Assembly (NCBI GenBank): GCA_002102555.1
Contig: MCFL01000013.1
Coordinates: forward strand, 475,410-539,409
DNA length: 64,000 bases
Direction of reading: 5' to 3'
From: Catenaria anguillulae PL171
Lineage: Eukaryota; Blastocladiomycota; Blastocladiomycetes; Blastocladiales; Catenariaceae
Both the position numbers and the translations under genes were made by a program. Positions 24,027 through 35,783 of this stretch are shown piece by piece (position 1 is the first letter of the stretch; every line of letters begins with the position of its first letter). The notes beneath the pieces are model-generated. The model saw only the letters and a list, made by a program, of their open reading frames with translations, was not told the origin of the DNA and did not search any database.

Positions 24027-24505
24027 ACTCTTGTGGTGAAGGATCAGCCGCCAGAGCCGGAGACTTGGGCGGGCCAATCAATGTCGGGGTGAATGGGCGA
24101 GGGGACCGTGTGGGACAGGAGGATGGGTCGGACGGTCTAGAACAGCTGGAGTGTCTGGGCGGTGATGACGAGTGCACAATTATATTGCAATGTGGAATCG
24201 TTTCCTATATGTCATGGAATATAGAGTATCAATACTTGGGGACCGGATGGACGATTTGCACCGAGTACCTATACCTTGAGAATCGCACAGAAGGCCCGTA
24301 GAACGGCCGCAGACCTTTGGATCTTGGATCGGCAGGGCTTCCGCCTTCCAGAACCTGCATCCTGGCTCCACTCAGCACCCTCACAACGTTAACGGCAGCC
24401 ACTCAAAAACGGCACATATCGACAGCGAGACGGAGGATCAGAAAGGTAAGGTATACGAAAAAAAAACAGAGCTAAATGTGTGACCTAAATAGTGACATGG
24501 ATTCG
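24027..24505. other. Intergenic, no gene seen
   Basis: About 480 bp upstream of the LRR gene, ending at the TRM5 3' end. Only short unconvincing frames. Confidence 0.4.
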
Positions 24506-26405
24506 TCACTCATCTACTTTTGCCTTCTTTGCACCCTCAGCCGCGCCCTCTGCCTCTCCTTCACTGTCGACCTCGCGCCGTCCGCGTTTCTTGCCACCGA
24601 CACTCTCATCACTGTCGCCCTCGCCCTCGCCCTCTTCTTCATGCAAATCATACTCCAATTCCACTTTGACGTCCCCACCCACCGTCTCCCCAAACAAGAC
24701 CGACTCGGGCACCCTAAAACTCGCACAACACATGTCCTTTCTCGGCGCCACCAACCGGACCCGATGTACCTCGAGCTCCTCGGGCTCGGCACCCATCACA
24801 TATGCAATACGAGCCTTTGCGTCGCGGTGAATGGCCGCCTCCTCGGACTCGCCGTCTGTGCGACCCACAAATCCCGCACGCGTAAAATAGTATACATGTA
24901 CCATTGGCCGCACCGTCCTCAAGTACGCGCGATGCTCGGCGTGCTCGGCCCACATGCCAAGAAACCCGTCGAGAAAGCCAAGCGCAGACGCGGGCAGGTT
25001 CATGACGTAGTGTGCAAATACGTGCACGGGCACCTCCTTGTCGGTCCACTTTGCAATGCTCGCTTGGTACTGCTTGACGAGCGCCAAGTGGGACGCCGGA
25101 TCCTTGCCCTTGCTCTGCTTTGAGTCTGCACGTTGCTGCTCGGCGGCCGCCATGCGTTCAAACGTTGGGACAATTTCCGATGCAAGCAAGGTTGCGAGCC
25201 TTGACGTGGATGTCCGGATAAAGTCGCGGCCGCACTCGTTGACGGGCTTGACATAACCTGCAGGCGGCCGGTCGCCCTCGCCCGCGGCGGCTGAGGTTCC
25301 GGCCAGGCCATTGATCTCAACATTCTTGACCAACCACCGGTAGCTTTCCGGATTCAAGTCGTTGGCCACAACCGCACATCCCTTGTTCTTTGCGGCGGGC
25401 AACGCAAATGGCCCAATCCCGCACATGGCGTCGGCTACAAGGTCGCCCGGGCTAAAATACTTGTGCACAAGCCGATGGTGCTCCGTGTGCAAGCGCGAGT
25501 TCCAGTACACGGTGGCAAAGTTGAGGTGGTATTGGCACCCATTTTCCGACAGCGTGGTTTCGAGGCTCGTGGGCGTGTGGGCAGGGTTACGCGAGGCAAG
25601 CAGTTCGAGTGGGAAGGTGCGGAATTGCGTGTGGATGGACGAGGTTTTGTTGACAACGGTGGTCAGGCGAGCCGTTTTCTGTTGTTGGATCGGATCACTT
25701 TAGAGACATTTGCGGATGAATGGGAAGGTTTTTGGCCGGACGCACATCAAGAATAACTTGGCCAATCAAGTGCTTGTAGGGCAAGACATGGTCCCGCAGG
25801 TTCATGTGTGCAATGTCGCCGATGGTTTCGAATGCGGTAATGACTTCAATGTCTTCGGGCAGAACGGCCTTGAGGATTTCGTCTGACACACATACAAAAG
25901 GACGGTAAGCTCGGCATCCAGCCAAGAGAGCAATCAAGAATTGTCGAACCTGCAGTCCAATACTCGTATCCAACCTTTACCTCAAACGACGTCTTTTCCA
26001 CGGGCACGCCCGACAAGGCTGTCTCGAGCACCGAATCAAGACCCTGGATCTCACCTAAATCTACAACCCACAGTACGCTCCAGGGTCAGCCATGTCGCTC
26101 TGTCGACTTCGTATGACGAAGGGGATGGACAAACCCGTTTCTGGAGCTGCATCCAGCAAAACCAACCTCTCCTTTCCCTCGCCAACCAGGTTTTTCATCC
26201 TGGGCCAGTTGAGCAAGTACGGCCCAAGAGCCTTCATGGCCGTGTTTGCCTTTGGTGCAGGCACCTTGAGTGCGAGACATGGGACCACTTTAACAAACTG
26301 GGCTCGGTCGAGCGTGCGCATGGATCGGTGGATGGGCGGGGTGCGCAGGGGCGCCAGCGAGCAGTGGCGAGTCAGAGAGTTCATTTCAGCGTGCTGTTGC
26401 TTCAA
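24506..26405 (-). CDS. TRM5: tRNA (guanine37-N1)-methyltransferase Trm5
   Basis: Four exons: 26405-26135, 26054-25950, 25882-25746 and 25678-24506, introns 80, 67 and 67 nt, 561 aa. Makes m1G37 next to the anticodon, which prevents frameshifting in cytosol and mitochondria. It matches yeast Trm5 along its whole length: [12 protein letters not shown] near the N-terminus, [52 protein letters not shown]-binding [21 protein letters not shown] and [11 protein letters not shown]. The C-terminal tail is acidic then Lys-rich. The 80-nt first intron (G|GTTTGT donor) was preferred over a frameshift because it keeps the frame. The exact start among nearby ATGs is uncertain. Confidence 0.93.
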
Positions 26406-27731
26406 GTGTGCAGCGACTCGATGTACATTGAAGTTGGTGTGGATCTATTCCCATATGTCCAAGCTTGTCATTCATCGATATCACAAACAATGGGATCGGA
26501 TCGGCACCTCGAGGTTCAGGGTCGCCGATCCGACCTTGGTGAGACATTGCGCAGTTGCTCAGTCTTTCCGACTCACAGGACCGTCACAATTTTCTCGCCT
26601 CCCCGACGCAGCTGGTGGGTGAAGACCGGATCCTCTTCAGTATTGAACGTGAAAACTGTTTGTTTAACACTCGGTGCATTTAATGAACGGGGGGCGGCTC
26701 TGGTCTCATCTTCCCCCATTCACAAGACGCAAACAATAGATACAGTACTTGCAGTCCACGCTCACGGAACATGAATCAGTCATTCCCATGACATTGCTGC
26801 AAGGCTCCTGGCAAATTTGAAGGCTCACCCCCCGATCCGTTTGTCCCTCACCGATTGAGACATGGAAAGTGGAAAGTGCTTGTTGTCGCTTTTGTCGGCG
26901 GTTGAGTTTGCCTTGAGCGGCGCCTGTCCGATTGGACGGAAAAATTATGGCCGCGCGGAGGAACCTCTCTGCTCATGGCTTGGGTACATCTGTTTGGTCC
27001 AAGAAAGTCACATGCGGCCTACCGAACTGGACCCTAGCCCGCACATCTGTTCCTGTTGCCCGTTGTCTTGTGCACCAACGGTCAACACTCCATGGCGTTC
27101 ACCAGCGTGAGAAAAGGTGCCGCATGAAAAAGCCCCATGTGTGTGCCGAATTGTCGAATGCTTCCCATCGATGCGGTTGAACGCAACTTGGTGAGGTAGC
27201 TGCCTCAGCCTCTGGCCATCAGCCGCGAACATTCATGAGTCTCGCAATGAAATGAAAACCGACTGACGACGCGCATACAGTCAAGCCGTCACGCGTCTGC
27301 CGCGAGCCGACTGATGATGTTTCACGGTCAGTGTAGATTGCGAACAATACCGTCGACCTCGCCGCCATCTCAAGCCAATGCAAGGAAGGGGCCTTGCAAT
27401 GAATTGTTGGGCATTTGCGTGGTTGGTCCACAACTCGTTCCCAGGCCTCATGCCGTTGGACAAAGGTTGTTCAGCACTCTTATTCTGATTCCTGTACAAA
27501 TACCACCTTGGAACCCCCCATCTCCGCCCTCATTCATTTTTTTCCCCATCAGGCTGTGCCTTTTACTCCTACGCTCACCTTTTCCTTTTTCCTTTCCCAT
27601 CCCTTTCAGACTCTCCCATAGACGCAAGCCCGTCTCTGGCCGCTTTCCTACTTCTTTCCTCTGACCTCCCGTCCAATCCTTACCGTCGCCGGTCGTCGGA
27701 TCATCCACCTTTTATTCTCAACAAACCAACC
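26406..27731. other. Gene-poor stretch with pyrimidine-rich leader before subtilase
   Basis: About 1.3 kb with no supportable gene. From about 27,490 to 27,720 the plus strand is strongly CT-rich (for example CACCTTTTCCTTTTTCC). Pyrimidine-rich leaders are common just upstream of strongly expressed fungal genes, and this one abuts the subtilase start. Confidence 0.4.
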
Positions 27732-29486
27732 ATGTATTCCACCAACAACCCCCGTACCTCTCGCCGCCGCTCGTCGGGCGTCGTGACGCTCCTGGCCCTT
27801 GCCGCCGTCTTCCAGGTCGCTCTCGCTGCGCCCGCCTCGACCGACAAGTGGATCGTCGAGCTTGACAATGTCCAAGAAGAGCAGCAAGCGCAAGCCATCT
27901 TTGCCGCTTACAAGGCTCAGGGCAAGACGACCTTTTCGGCCGGCGATGGCGAAATCATTCGTGTCGGCAAGTGGGCCGCCATGACGTTCCCTGCAGGTGA
28001 TGACGCTTTCAAGGCCGAACTGCTCAAGCTCGGGCCCGTGCGCGCTGTGGAACGCGAACAGACTTGGGGCATCACGGGTCGCCAGGCAAACCCGCCCGCC
28101 GGTCTCGACCGTCTCGACTCGCGCAACGGCCTCGACCAAGCCTTCAACTTCCCCGACAATGGCGGCTCTGGCGTCGACGTGTACGTCATTGACACTGGTG
28201 TCACGACTCAGCACCCCGATTTCGGTAACCGCGCCCAAACGTCCGATGTGACTGGCGAGGGCGCCACCGATGCCAACGGTCACGGCACGCACGTTGCTGG
28301 TACCATTGCCGGTCAAACCTTTGGTATTGCCAAGGCTGCCAACATTATCGGCATCAAGGTCTTTGGCGCGTCTGGCCGAGGATCCAACGGAGCCATTTTG
28401 CGCGCTCTGCAGCAAGTGTCGCAGTCGGTCCAGCAACGCCGTCGCCCTTCGGTTGTCAACATGAGCTTGGGAGGCCCTCGCGGCAACCCCAATGGCCGCT
28501 CAGCGACCGAGAATGCCATTGAGCAACTTGTCCAGCAAGGTGTTGCTGTTGTTGTTGCTGGTACGCTTCAATTCATCCATCGTTTCCTGGACACTTGACA
28601 TTGTCGCTGACTCCATTCCCATTTGAACAGCCGGCAACGAGTCCCAGGATGCTTGCCAAGTGTCGCCTGCCTTCATTCCCAATGCCATTACCGTCGGTGC
28701 GATTGATCCCCGCAACGATCAGATCGCCTCCTTCTCGAACTTTGGCCGATGCGTCGACCTGTTTGGACCTGGGGTACGCACCGAAAGCGCAAGCAACGCA
28801 GGCCGTGGCTCCAGGATCCTGTCCGGCACGTCAATGGCAACGTACGCAGTTTTCACCTTGTCTCGCGTTTTGAACATTCAGCTCACCTGGTTGATAACCC
28901 CGATTAACAGCCCTCACGTCGCCGGTGTCATGGCCGTCCTCATGGGCCAAGGGCTCAACCTGCAACAGGCCACCCAACGTCTTCTCGAAACTGCCACTCC
29001 TGGCGTCGTTCGTGGCAACATTCGCGGCTCTCCCAACCGTTTGCTCTTCCTTGACTCTGCCGGTGCTGGTGCCCAACGCCCTCCCGCCAACGGCGGCGGC
29101 CGCAACCAACGTGACGGCGAGCAGCCTCCTCAACAGCCCCAGCCGCCTGCGCAACCTCCTCAGCAGCCCGCTCCTCCCGCCAACCCTCCCCAAAACCCTG
29201 GCACCCCCGACCAGAACCAGCCGCCCAAGCAGCCCACTCCCCTCAGCGCGGTGGCAACAACGGTAACGGCCAGGGCCGCAAGATGCGTCGTCGTCGCCGC
29301 AACGGTGGTCGTCGTAACGGTCAAGGACAAGGCCAAGGAAAGCGCGCCAACAACCCTGGCCGTGGTATGCGCGATGGACAGCCTGGTGCTGGCCAGGGCC
29401 AAAACGGCAACGGCGCTGCTCGTCCTCCTTGCGACCAGGCTAAGAAGGCAAAGGCTGGTGGTGTTACTTCGGTCACCTCTGCGTAA
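27732..29486 (+). CDS. Secreted subtilisin-like serine protease (proteinase K type, S8)
   Basis: Exons 27732-28560, 28631-28841 and 28911-29486 (introns 70 and 69 nt). Signal peptide (VVTLLALAAVFQVALAAPA), then an inhibitor-I9 type propeptide (DKWIVELDN...), then the peptidase. Catalytic triad: Asp154 (VIDTGV), His184 (GHGTHVAG) and Ser344 (GTSMATPH); the oxyanion Asn lies in AAGNES. Beyond the catalytic domain is an atypical tail: a Pro/Gln-rich spacer followed by an Arg/Gly/Asn-rich segment (MRRRRRNGGRR, GQGQGQGKR) and CDQAKKAKAGG. One C appears missing in the run at 29239-29242; the downstream RG-rich frame, ending TSVTSA at 29486, is clearly the real one. Likely extracellular protein degradation. 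Confidence 0.92.
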
Positions 29487-30067
29487 AGCGTCCATTCCAT
29501 TTGCTTCTTATCCCCTCTCAATGACCTTTCCTTGTACCTTTCAGAAAAGACTGTATTGCAATAAACATTGTTGGTTTCTGGAACCAGTATGGATACATGG
29601 AGCGAAACTGCTGTCTCACCTGGCTTGCGTTCAGGTTGCTTGTAACCAGCTCAAGGAAGACTTGTGCGTTGTGCCTCGCCATCTCATCATTCTCGTCCAC
29701 TTCAATCGATCCAATCATGCGTGGACCCCCACTCCCCTTACCCTCCTCCCCTTACCCTCATCTGTGCCCCGCAGGTTAACGACGACACTTTCCGGCAAGG
29801 TGATGGACTTGAATCGTTGCTTGCGATGGTTGGCAGTTGCCTTGGATGGCCTTGCCGGTGTTACGTGTCGAGACCAATGCCTCTGCGAGACATACGAACA
29901 CAGTTTTGGTATGAGCAGCAGCGCGACCAGCCCTGGTGAATACACTTGGGAATCCATGGACGTCTATGTATTTTCTCTGTCAACACATCCTCTACGACAA
30001 CACACCAGTCCATTTCTCTTGCGCAGACTCACAAACACGCGGTTGGACAACCTGCTACACTTCTTCA
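29487..30067. other. Intergenic between convergent subtilase and amylase genes
   Basis: About 580 bp between two 3' ends. It holds an AATAAA at 29560-29565, about 75 bp after the subtilase stop, a plausible polyadenylation signal. No gene recognised. Confidence 0.45.
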
Positions 30068-31987
30068 TCAATAGTTGCCGCCCTTCTTGGCGGGGTGGCA
30101 CTTCTTCTTGCCACCAGTCGCCACAGCCTTGCCGGACACTGGCACGTCAGGCCGGACTGTATCCTTTTCCTCCGCAGCGGCACCCTCTTGCTTGTACGGA
30201 GACTCGGCCTCGGTGGCCGGCTTGTAAGCAGGCTTCTTTGCCGGCTCTTGGCCGTACTGCGGCTGCTCGCCATGCTGATACTCGTTATCGTGCTTTTGGT
30301 CTTGATCCTGATCCTGGTCTTGATCTTGGTCTTGGTTCTGGTCACCGCCGTTGCCGCCATCGGCAGTAGCCAGACTTGCCTTGACGTGAATCGCCAACAC
30401 ACCATCCTTGGGAATCGTCGCATCCACCAACTCGCGCTTGGCATTCACCTTGTACACGGGCCCCGTGCACTTGCCCTTGACGAAATCACCATTGGCCACA
30501 TCGCAATACTCACCCTGGGGCAACCCCGTCTTGAACGTGCGCGTGACGGTCGAGTTGCGTGCAAACCCAACAAATGCACGCTTGCCACGCCCAAACGCAA
30601 TCTGGTCCTTGCCATTGGTCCACTTGTGCGACACGCGCGCCTCGCCCGCAACATTGTGCAACTCGACCAGGTTGGAAATCGAGCGCCAACGGTGCTCGCA
30701 CTCCCACCCATTGCCGCACTCGACCTGCTTGGTGGTGCCGTCGGCAAGCGCGGGCGGGCCTTGGTCGTGCCCGTCAAACGTGTAGCTCGACATGAGAATG
30801 GGCTGGCCGTAGCCGTATGCGAGCAAAAAGGCTTCGGCTTGCCCGTACAGCGCGCCGTCCTTGTACTTGAGTGGATTACGGTCCGAGCCAGCAGATCCGC
30901 GTTGAGTGTCGTGGTTGTCGATGAATGTGAGTGCGTCCTTGGGCTTGAGCTGCTGGTACTTGGAAACGTCGAGCAGCTTGACGAGTTCGCCCGAGCGGAT
31001 CACATCAGAGACGTTCTGGCCGAGGCGGAATTCGGTGATCTTGTTGGCACCCACGGGCAAGTACGACGTTGGTTGGACACCTTCGGGCTCGCCAGCCGTG
31101 CCAATGACTTCGAGGTACTTGTACCCCTTGACGGGCTTGAGGATTTGTGCGAGTTCCTTGGCCTCGACGTGCTTGGCGGCATCAATGCGGAAACCGTCGA
31201 CGCCAAGGGAGAGCAGGTCGTTGAGGTACTTTTGGAGACCGCGCTGGACACGAGGGTTACCAGTGTCGAGATCGTTGAGGCCTGTGCCAATCAATGGACA
31301 TGATGCCGAGTGTCAGGGCTTGGATCACGGGATCAAGTCGAAGAATGGATGGAGAAATGCATACCAGACAGCTCGCACAATTGCACTTGCCATTGGATCT
31401 TGTAGTCGATGCCATTCTCGCAACCCTTGGTATGGTGAAAGTCTGGGTATTCCCATGTTCCGGGGAACTGAAAGCTCGACAGTCAGCGTCAAATTCCTCA
31501 AGCAGAGAAAACAAAAGAGACACGGAAGACGAACCGAGTAGTTGCCAAACTTTGTCCCTGCCGACCCGACTCCACCCATGGCCGCCATGTGGTTGACGAG
31601 TGCATCAGCATACACCTTGACACCAGCCTCATGGCACTCGTCAATGGCCTTCTTCAACGCTGCACGGCCGCCGCGGCGCGACTCGAGCTTATAGGAAACG
31701 GGCTGGTAATCTTGCCACCACGGATACTCGACTTTATCGTTCTTGATAATGACGTGCTCCTGGGCAGGCGACAATTGCACTGCTCCAAAGCCCTTGGGAC
31801 CGAGGAATTCGCGGCACTCACGGCCGACTGACTCCCAAGGCCAGTTGAAAAGGTGCACAATCACGTCCTTGTTCTTGTCGTGCTTGCGCTCGGCAACGGG
31901 CGAGGCGGCGGCTGACGACAAGAGAACTGCCGAAAGGACCAAGAGTGTGGTAACGATCATGGGCGTGCGAGAGGCCGAGGTGCGCAT
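30068..31987 (-). CDS. Secreted GH13 alpha-amylase, animal-type (copy 1)
   Basis: Exons 31987-31535, 31467-31365 and 31281-30068 (introns 67 and 83 nt), 589 aa. Endo-hydrolysis of starch or glycogen outside the cell. Signal peptide (IVTTLLVLSAVLLSSAAAS), then the (beta/alpha)8 barrel: VIVHLFNWPWESV, GFGAVQLSPAQEHV, PWWQDYQPVSYKLE, VYADALVNHMA, GFRIDAAKH (nucleophile Asp), LEVIG (acid/base Glu), FIDNHDTQRG (third Asp). These blocks resemble animal and actinobacterial alpha-amylases more than fungal Taka-amylase; this is a recalled comparison. No starch-binding domain. Instead the C-terminus has a (DQ)n repeat, a Lys/Glu/Pro-rich segment and a basic end (KKKCHPAKKGGNY). Paralogue of the gene at 39060. 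Confidence 0.93.
30295..30345 (-). repeat. DQ dipeptide repeat in amylase copy 1
   Basis: Imperfect hexanucleotide repeat encoding seven consecutive Asp-Gln or Asn-Gln pairs in the C-terminal linker. Confidence 0.8.
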
Positions 31988-32888
31988 GATGGTGGTGAAC
32001 AGTGCAAGGGTGGAGAGTGACTTGATTTTAAAGAAAATGATACGGTTGTAATTGAATGGTGGAAGGCGACCAAGCAAGTCGCTAAGAGCATCAACGGATG
32101 AATGGGTTCGGTACAATGACGGTGGACGAGGTCGCGGGTGCCTTTTGACTGGGCAGCGGCGGAAGCGCTGACGGCGCTGGCGGTTGGGGAGGGCCCCCAT
32201 CATCGATATCGTCGACGGATGAGTTTGCAAGTATACTGTACATTGTGGCAGCACAGAGGGGATCTGGAAACGGCAATCAATGCCGATAAGCGAGCAGTAC
32301 GTTGAGAATCTGGTGCGTCCGCGCTGCACCTGCAAGGTGGCGGCTGAGTGGATCACCTCACTTCGATCGATCGTCTGGCAGCTCCAGCAGGTGAAACAGG
32401 TCCAATCCATGCACAAGATTTGCAAGATCCAACCATGCATATGCCGATAGAGTTGATCAACGGCAAAATCTCGACGCAGACACGCTGGGCAGGAGTCGCA
32501 TTCATGTCATGTGTGAACGGACACACAATGCATGCAATAGACGAGGACTACTTCATGCTTGCCTCTGGCGGAACGGTCATGGCCTTCCAAATCCACATAT
32601 GCCGGCCTGTTGAAGATGGCAGAATGCTGGCAAGGGCCATGTCTGATTTCAGCGACCATTCATTGCGAGCACGACGCTGGGAGGGGCAGGCTGCGCCGAG
32701 ATGGCGGCTGGGGCTTGAGTAAAGCAGTGAGTCAGGATCTTGTATCAATCAAGTGTTTGTTTCTCCCGGCTTCGACATGATCATGTCTCAAAGGCAGCTG
32801 AATAATGTCATCACAGCAAAACGACCCCAGTATATGTACAAACGACGGCAGAGCACATCAATAACCCAAAAGATTCGACAAAAGAAGT
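31988..32888. other. Intergenic between amylase copy 1 and small secreted protein 1
   Basis: About 900 bp, containing the amylase promoter (a TTTAAAA-like element lies about 40 bp upstream of its ATG) and the 3' flank of the small secreted gene. No gene recognised. Confidence 0.4.
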
Positions 32889-33407
32889 TCAGATTCCGAC
32901 TTGACGACCAACATCCACGACCCCACCAACAATATTGACCCCGCCTGCAGCCACATCTGCAGCCGCATCCACGATGGGGCTGACGATTGGGACCTTTGCG
33001 CCAACATCTTGGACGACACCCACGACTTGACCGGCAGCATCGAGAACGCCGCCTACAACTCCGCCAATTGCGCTTGACAAACCGCCGCCACCGATCAACC
33101 CTTTGTTGCCGCCGCTACCGGCAGTCGGAGGAGGAGGTGTGCGCGGACACGGGATGGGTTGACCGTTCATTGTGCAGACGTTTTGCGGAGGAGGTGTGGG
33201 GACTTGACCGCGTTGAGGAGGTTGCTGCATTTGCGGCGGCGAAGGTGGCGAGGGCGAAGAAGCTTTGGGAGGTTGCTGCGTAGCAACAGCGAGTGACTCG
33301 ATTTCTTGCGAATGCTGTTGGACTGGGGCCGAACGAGCGACCGAGGCAGCAAGAATTACCATGATCATGGCCAGCACGATCAAGACGGGACGTTGAGAGA
33401 GCGCCAT
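32889..33407 (-). CDS. Small secreted protein, NGQP/VDVGRQVGI family (member 1)
   Basis: Single exon, 172 aa. Signal peptide MALSQRPVLIVLAMIMVI... to ARSA, then a Ser/Pro/Gln-rich stretch, one motif CTMNGQPIPCP, a Gly-rich linker and a C-terminal half of about 75 residues almost entirely Gly, Ala, Val, Ile and Asp. The last residues, NIVGGVVDVGRQVGI, also end the paralogue at 35784. The two motif cysteines could form a local disulphide. No known domain recognised. The C-terminal pattern could be a membrane-active, aggregating or cell-wall segment; that is speculation. The start at 33407 places the signal peptide correctly, although the frame is open further upstream. Confidence 0.8.
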   Translation of the reverse strand: MALSQRPVLIVLAMIMVILAASVARSAPVQQHSQEIESLAVATQQPPKASSPSPPSPPQMQQPPQRGQVPTPPPQNVCTMNGQPIPCPRTPPPPTAGSGGNKGLIGGGGLSSAIGGVVGGVLDAAGQVVGVVQDVGAKVPIVSPIVDAAADVAAGGVNIVGGVVDVGRQVGI

Positions 33408-33501
33408 GGGTGGGAGGTACTCGTGGTCAAAGAAAGAGAATTCGGAAAAAAGCAGTAAGCAGCTGTGACAGGACACATGTGCGGATGATGGGACAGTGTC
33501 C

Positions 33502-33511
33502 GCTCTTTATG
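33502..33511 (-). promoter_or_regulatory. CATAAAGAGC core-promoter-like element (member 1)
   Basis: CATAAAGAGC on the minus strand about 95-104 bp before the ATG of small secreted protein 1. The identical decamer lies about 135 bp before the paralogue's ATG, so it is a candidate TATA-type element. Confidence 0.45.
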
Positions 33512-34321
33512 CTGTTCAAACTCAAATGGCCTCGACATCAATGGCCACCACGTTGTATCCGAGCATGACACAAACCGCTGCAGCGCAGGTCGATGCGCTG
33601 CGGCCTGGTTGGTTGGGAATCGAACGGAAAAAGTTGCTCAGCTGAAAGCACGAGCGTAAGGCCGTATTGCTCGAACGAGACAGGAGGCGGCCAGGCTGAC
33701 GAGTTCAAGCCAGGTTGGCTGGATCTTTGAGCCATGTCCGCAGTGACCAACGCGCTTCAAGGCTCGTAGCACTGAATCCGCTGCACTATGTACCTGGAGA
33801 TCCTCATGTAATGTCAGGAAAATGAGGGTCCGTTCTTTTGGTATCCCCGCCGTGGTCGGCCGCATTCCTCACATTCACTGTCGCCATCCGCCCAATGCTA
33901 GTTGAGGACTGTCGGACTCAGCGTCGGCGGGCCGATGCAGATGTCACTTTGTGCAAGAGGTTGACCCCATGGCTTTCTGCTGCAAAGACCCCTTTGTGCC
34001 GACGCCGACCAGGAATCGCGAAAAGGAAAAGAAAGCTTCGGAATCAAGATTCTCGCGTTGGCAGAGTGGCGTGGAAGGCAGGCCATGCATAGGAAGGCAC
34101 GAGGATCAACCCAGCTCCAGCCCAGCCCAATCGGGAGGCACATGCATATGTGCGAGAATCGAGTAGAGCGGACCTGATTTGACCGGATAATTTCGGACAA
34201 TCAGTCACGTCATGTCCGACAACCACCACACGCAGGTTTTATATCAGGAAATACATACGTGAAGACAGATGATTCGCTCGCATGTAAGTCGCATATCAGA
34301 ACCCTCAGCAATATCGCCGTC
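33512..34321. other. Intergenic, no gene seen
   Basis: About 800 bp between divergent genes. A TTTTATATC element near 34,237 lies about 85 bp before the ABA4-like start. Nothing else recognised. Confidence 0.4.
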
Positions 34322-35124
34322 ATGTCGTCTATCCTTGTTGCCCTCATGCAATACGAACCTGCCACGATCGAGTGGTTGTACAAGACCCTCAACATGCCAC
34401 GTCCGTCTCGCTCCTACTCTCTCCCTGGTATTGCGGCATTAGAGGATCTTGACCTGACCGTGTCTCGCACTTGGGCGATTCGTACACAACATGTAACAGT
34501 TTTTGCCTCGTGGATTCTTTGTGCCACAATTCCGACGCATAGGCTCACGCGGACCCTGGTTCTCTCAACCATCATCGCCATTTCGGCCATGTACGTCTGG
34601 GTCGTGCCTTCCTTCTTTTTGACCGTCGGTACGTGTCTGCCCTCCATTGACGGGGCATGAGTGTTGTGTTGGCAAATGGAATGACGTATACGGACCTGAC
34701 ATGTGTTTGCGATGCCGTGTCAGTTCCTGATGGTGCCGGCGGCCAAACGATCGCCGCTGGCCCTCCGTTTGATTGGTCGACGATCGCTGGTGTTGCTGCC
34801 ATGTTCCAGTCGGCCGGACTCTCGCAAATGGCCGGCGCATGGATCCATTATTTGGCATTTGACTTGTTTGTGGGTTGGACGATCGCTCGGGATGCAGCCG
34901 CTGTACGTCCTTTTGCTCCATTTGCTCACATTTGGGCATGGTGACCAATTCGCTCGCTTTTCTCACTTCTCTTGTCAACACATTTTGCGCAGGTGGGCAT
35001 CTCCAAGTTTTTTGTCGCCCCGTGTCTGCTGTTCACGTTTGCGCTTGGGCCGACAGGCGCTCTCATGTACCTTGGTTTGAAGGGAGTCTTGGGACGCTCA
35101 GGTGTGCGTGGTCAATTGATTTGA
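34322..35124 (+). CDS. ABA4-like (DUF4281) membrane protein
   Basis: Exons 34322-34628, 34724-34902 and 34993-35124 (introns 95 and 90 nt), 205 aa. Four membrane helices with the family signatures: a first helix FASWILCATIPTHRLTR, then AGAWIHYLAFDLFVG, a helix after GISKFFVAPCLL, and ALGPTGALMYLGLK. ABA4 of plants is needed to make neoxanthin from violaxanthin; the wider family, present in bacteria and algae, is mostly uncharacterised. A role in carotenoid or isoprenoid metabolism here is inference only. The N-terminal 60 residues before the first helix are not recognised and may include a targeting sequence. Splice sites keep the conserved blocks in one frame. Confidence 0.75.
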
Positions 35125-35783
35125 ATCGTTGTGCAGGTTCACTCGTCCGCCTTCTGGTTGTTGTTGTGTTACATATTCTGCCCTAAGATCTGCAATGGGT
35201 CTTTACGGATAGCTTGAACTGGTTGGATACAACTCTCTCAGTCCCATTTTTCCTGTCAAGTATTGGCGCGCAGACAGAGGACATGCCCTGAACTTGCGCC
35301 GAAAATGCCCGACATTCATTGTATTCATCTAGCGTTGCGGACAAATGTGTCGTGTGCAGGAGAAAAACGCGAGCAGAACTCGGCGGCCAGACTGGCGTGA
35401 ACATGTCATCGTCTTGTCGCTGTTAGCAACACTCTCGTTCATTGTGAAAGCCGTCCCGAGCAACTATCGATGTGCGAATCCGAAAAAATTCTCAATCTCT
35501 CATTCGTAGTCCGCTGCATTGGCCGCAGTTGGTCATTGCGCAGCGGCCACGGTCATAGAGTGGGAGCGAAACACCGAGCCAAGGGAGAAGCGAGCTTATG
35601 CGGCCATGGACACTGCGCTTTGCCATTATTCGAGAGACGGATACAGCCCATAAAGAGCAATCGTTTTCCCACTCTGCTGGTGGAATTGTCTGCTATCAAC
35701 TCCATCACCATTCTCGCTGATACTCAACTCCACCACCCTTCTCGCGTACACTCACGCTCACACATCACCTGCCGTCACGAAAC
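35125..35783. other. Intergenic upstream of small secreted protein 2
   Basis: About 660 bp, no gene recognised. It contains the shared decamer listed separately. Confidence 0.4.
35649..35658 (+). promoter_or_regulatory. CATAAAGAGC core-promoter-like element (member 2)
   Basis: Same decamer as upstream of small secreted protein 1, here about 135 bp before the ATG at 35784. Confidence 0.45.

Noticed and set aside
26055-26134. Apparent frameshift in TRM5 exon 1
   Set aside because: An 80-nt intron with donor G|GTTTGT and acceptor TTTAG keeps the frame and removes a non-conserved stretch.
26406-27731. Short open frames in the 1.3-kb gap before the subtilase
   Set aside because: No domain-like composition, splice pattern or conserved motif.
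33600-33680. tRNA B-box-like GTTCGATTCCC on the minus strand
   Set aside because: No matching A box, cloverleaf or acceptor stem at the right spacing. A similar motif near 49,690 fails for the same reason.
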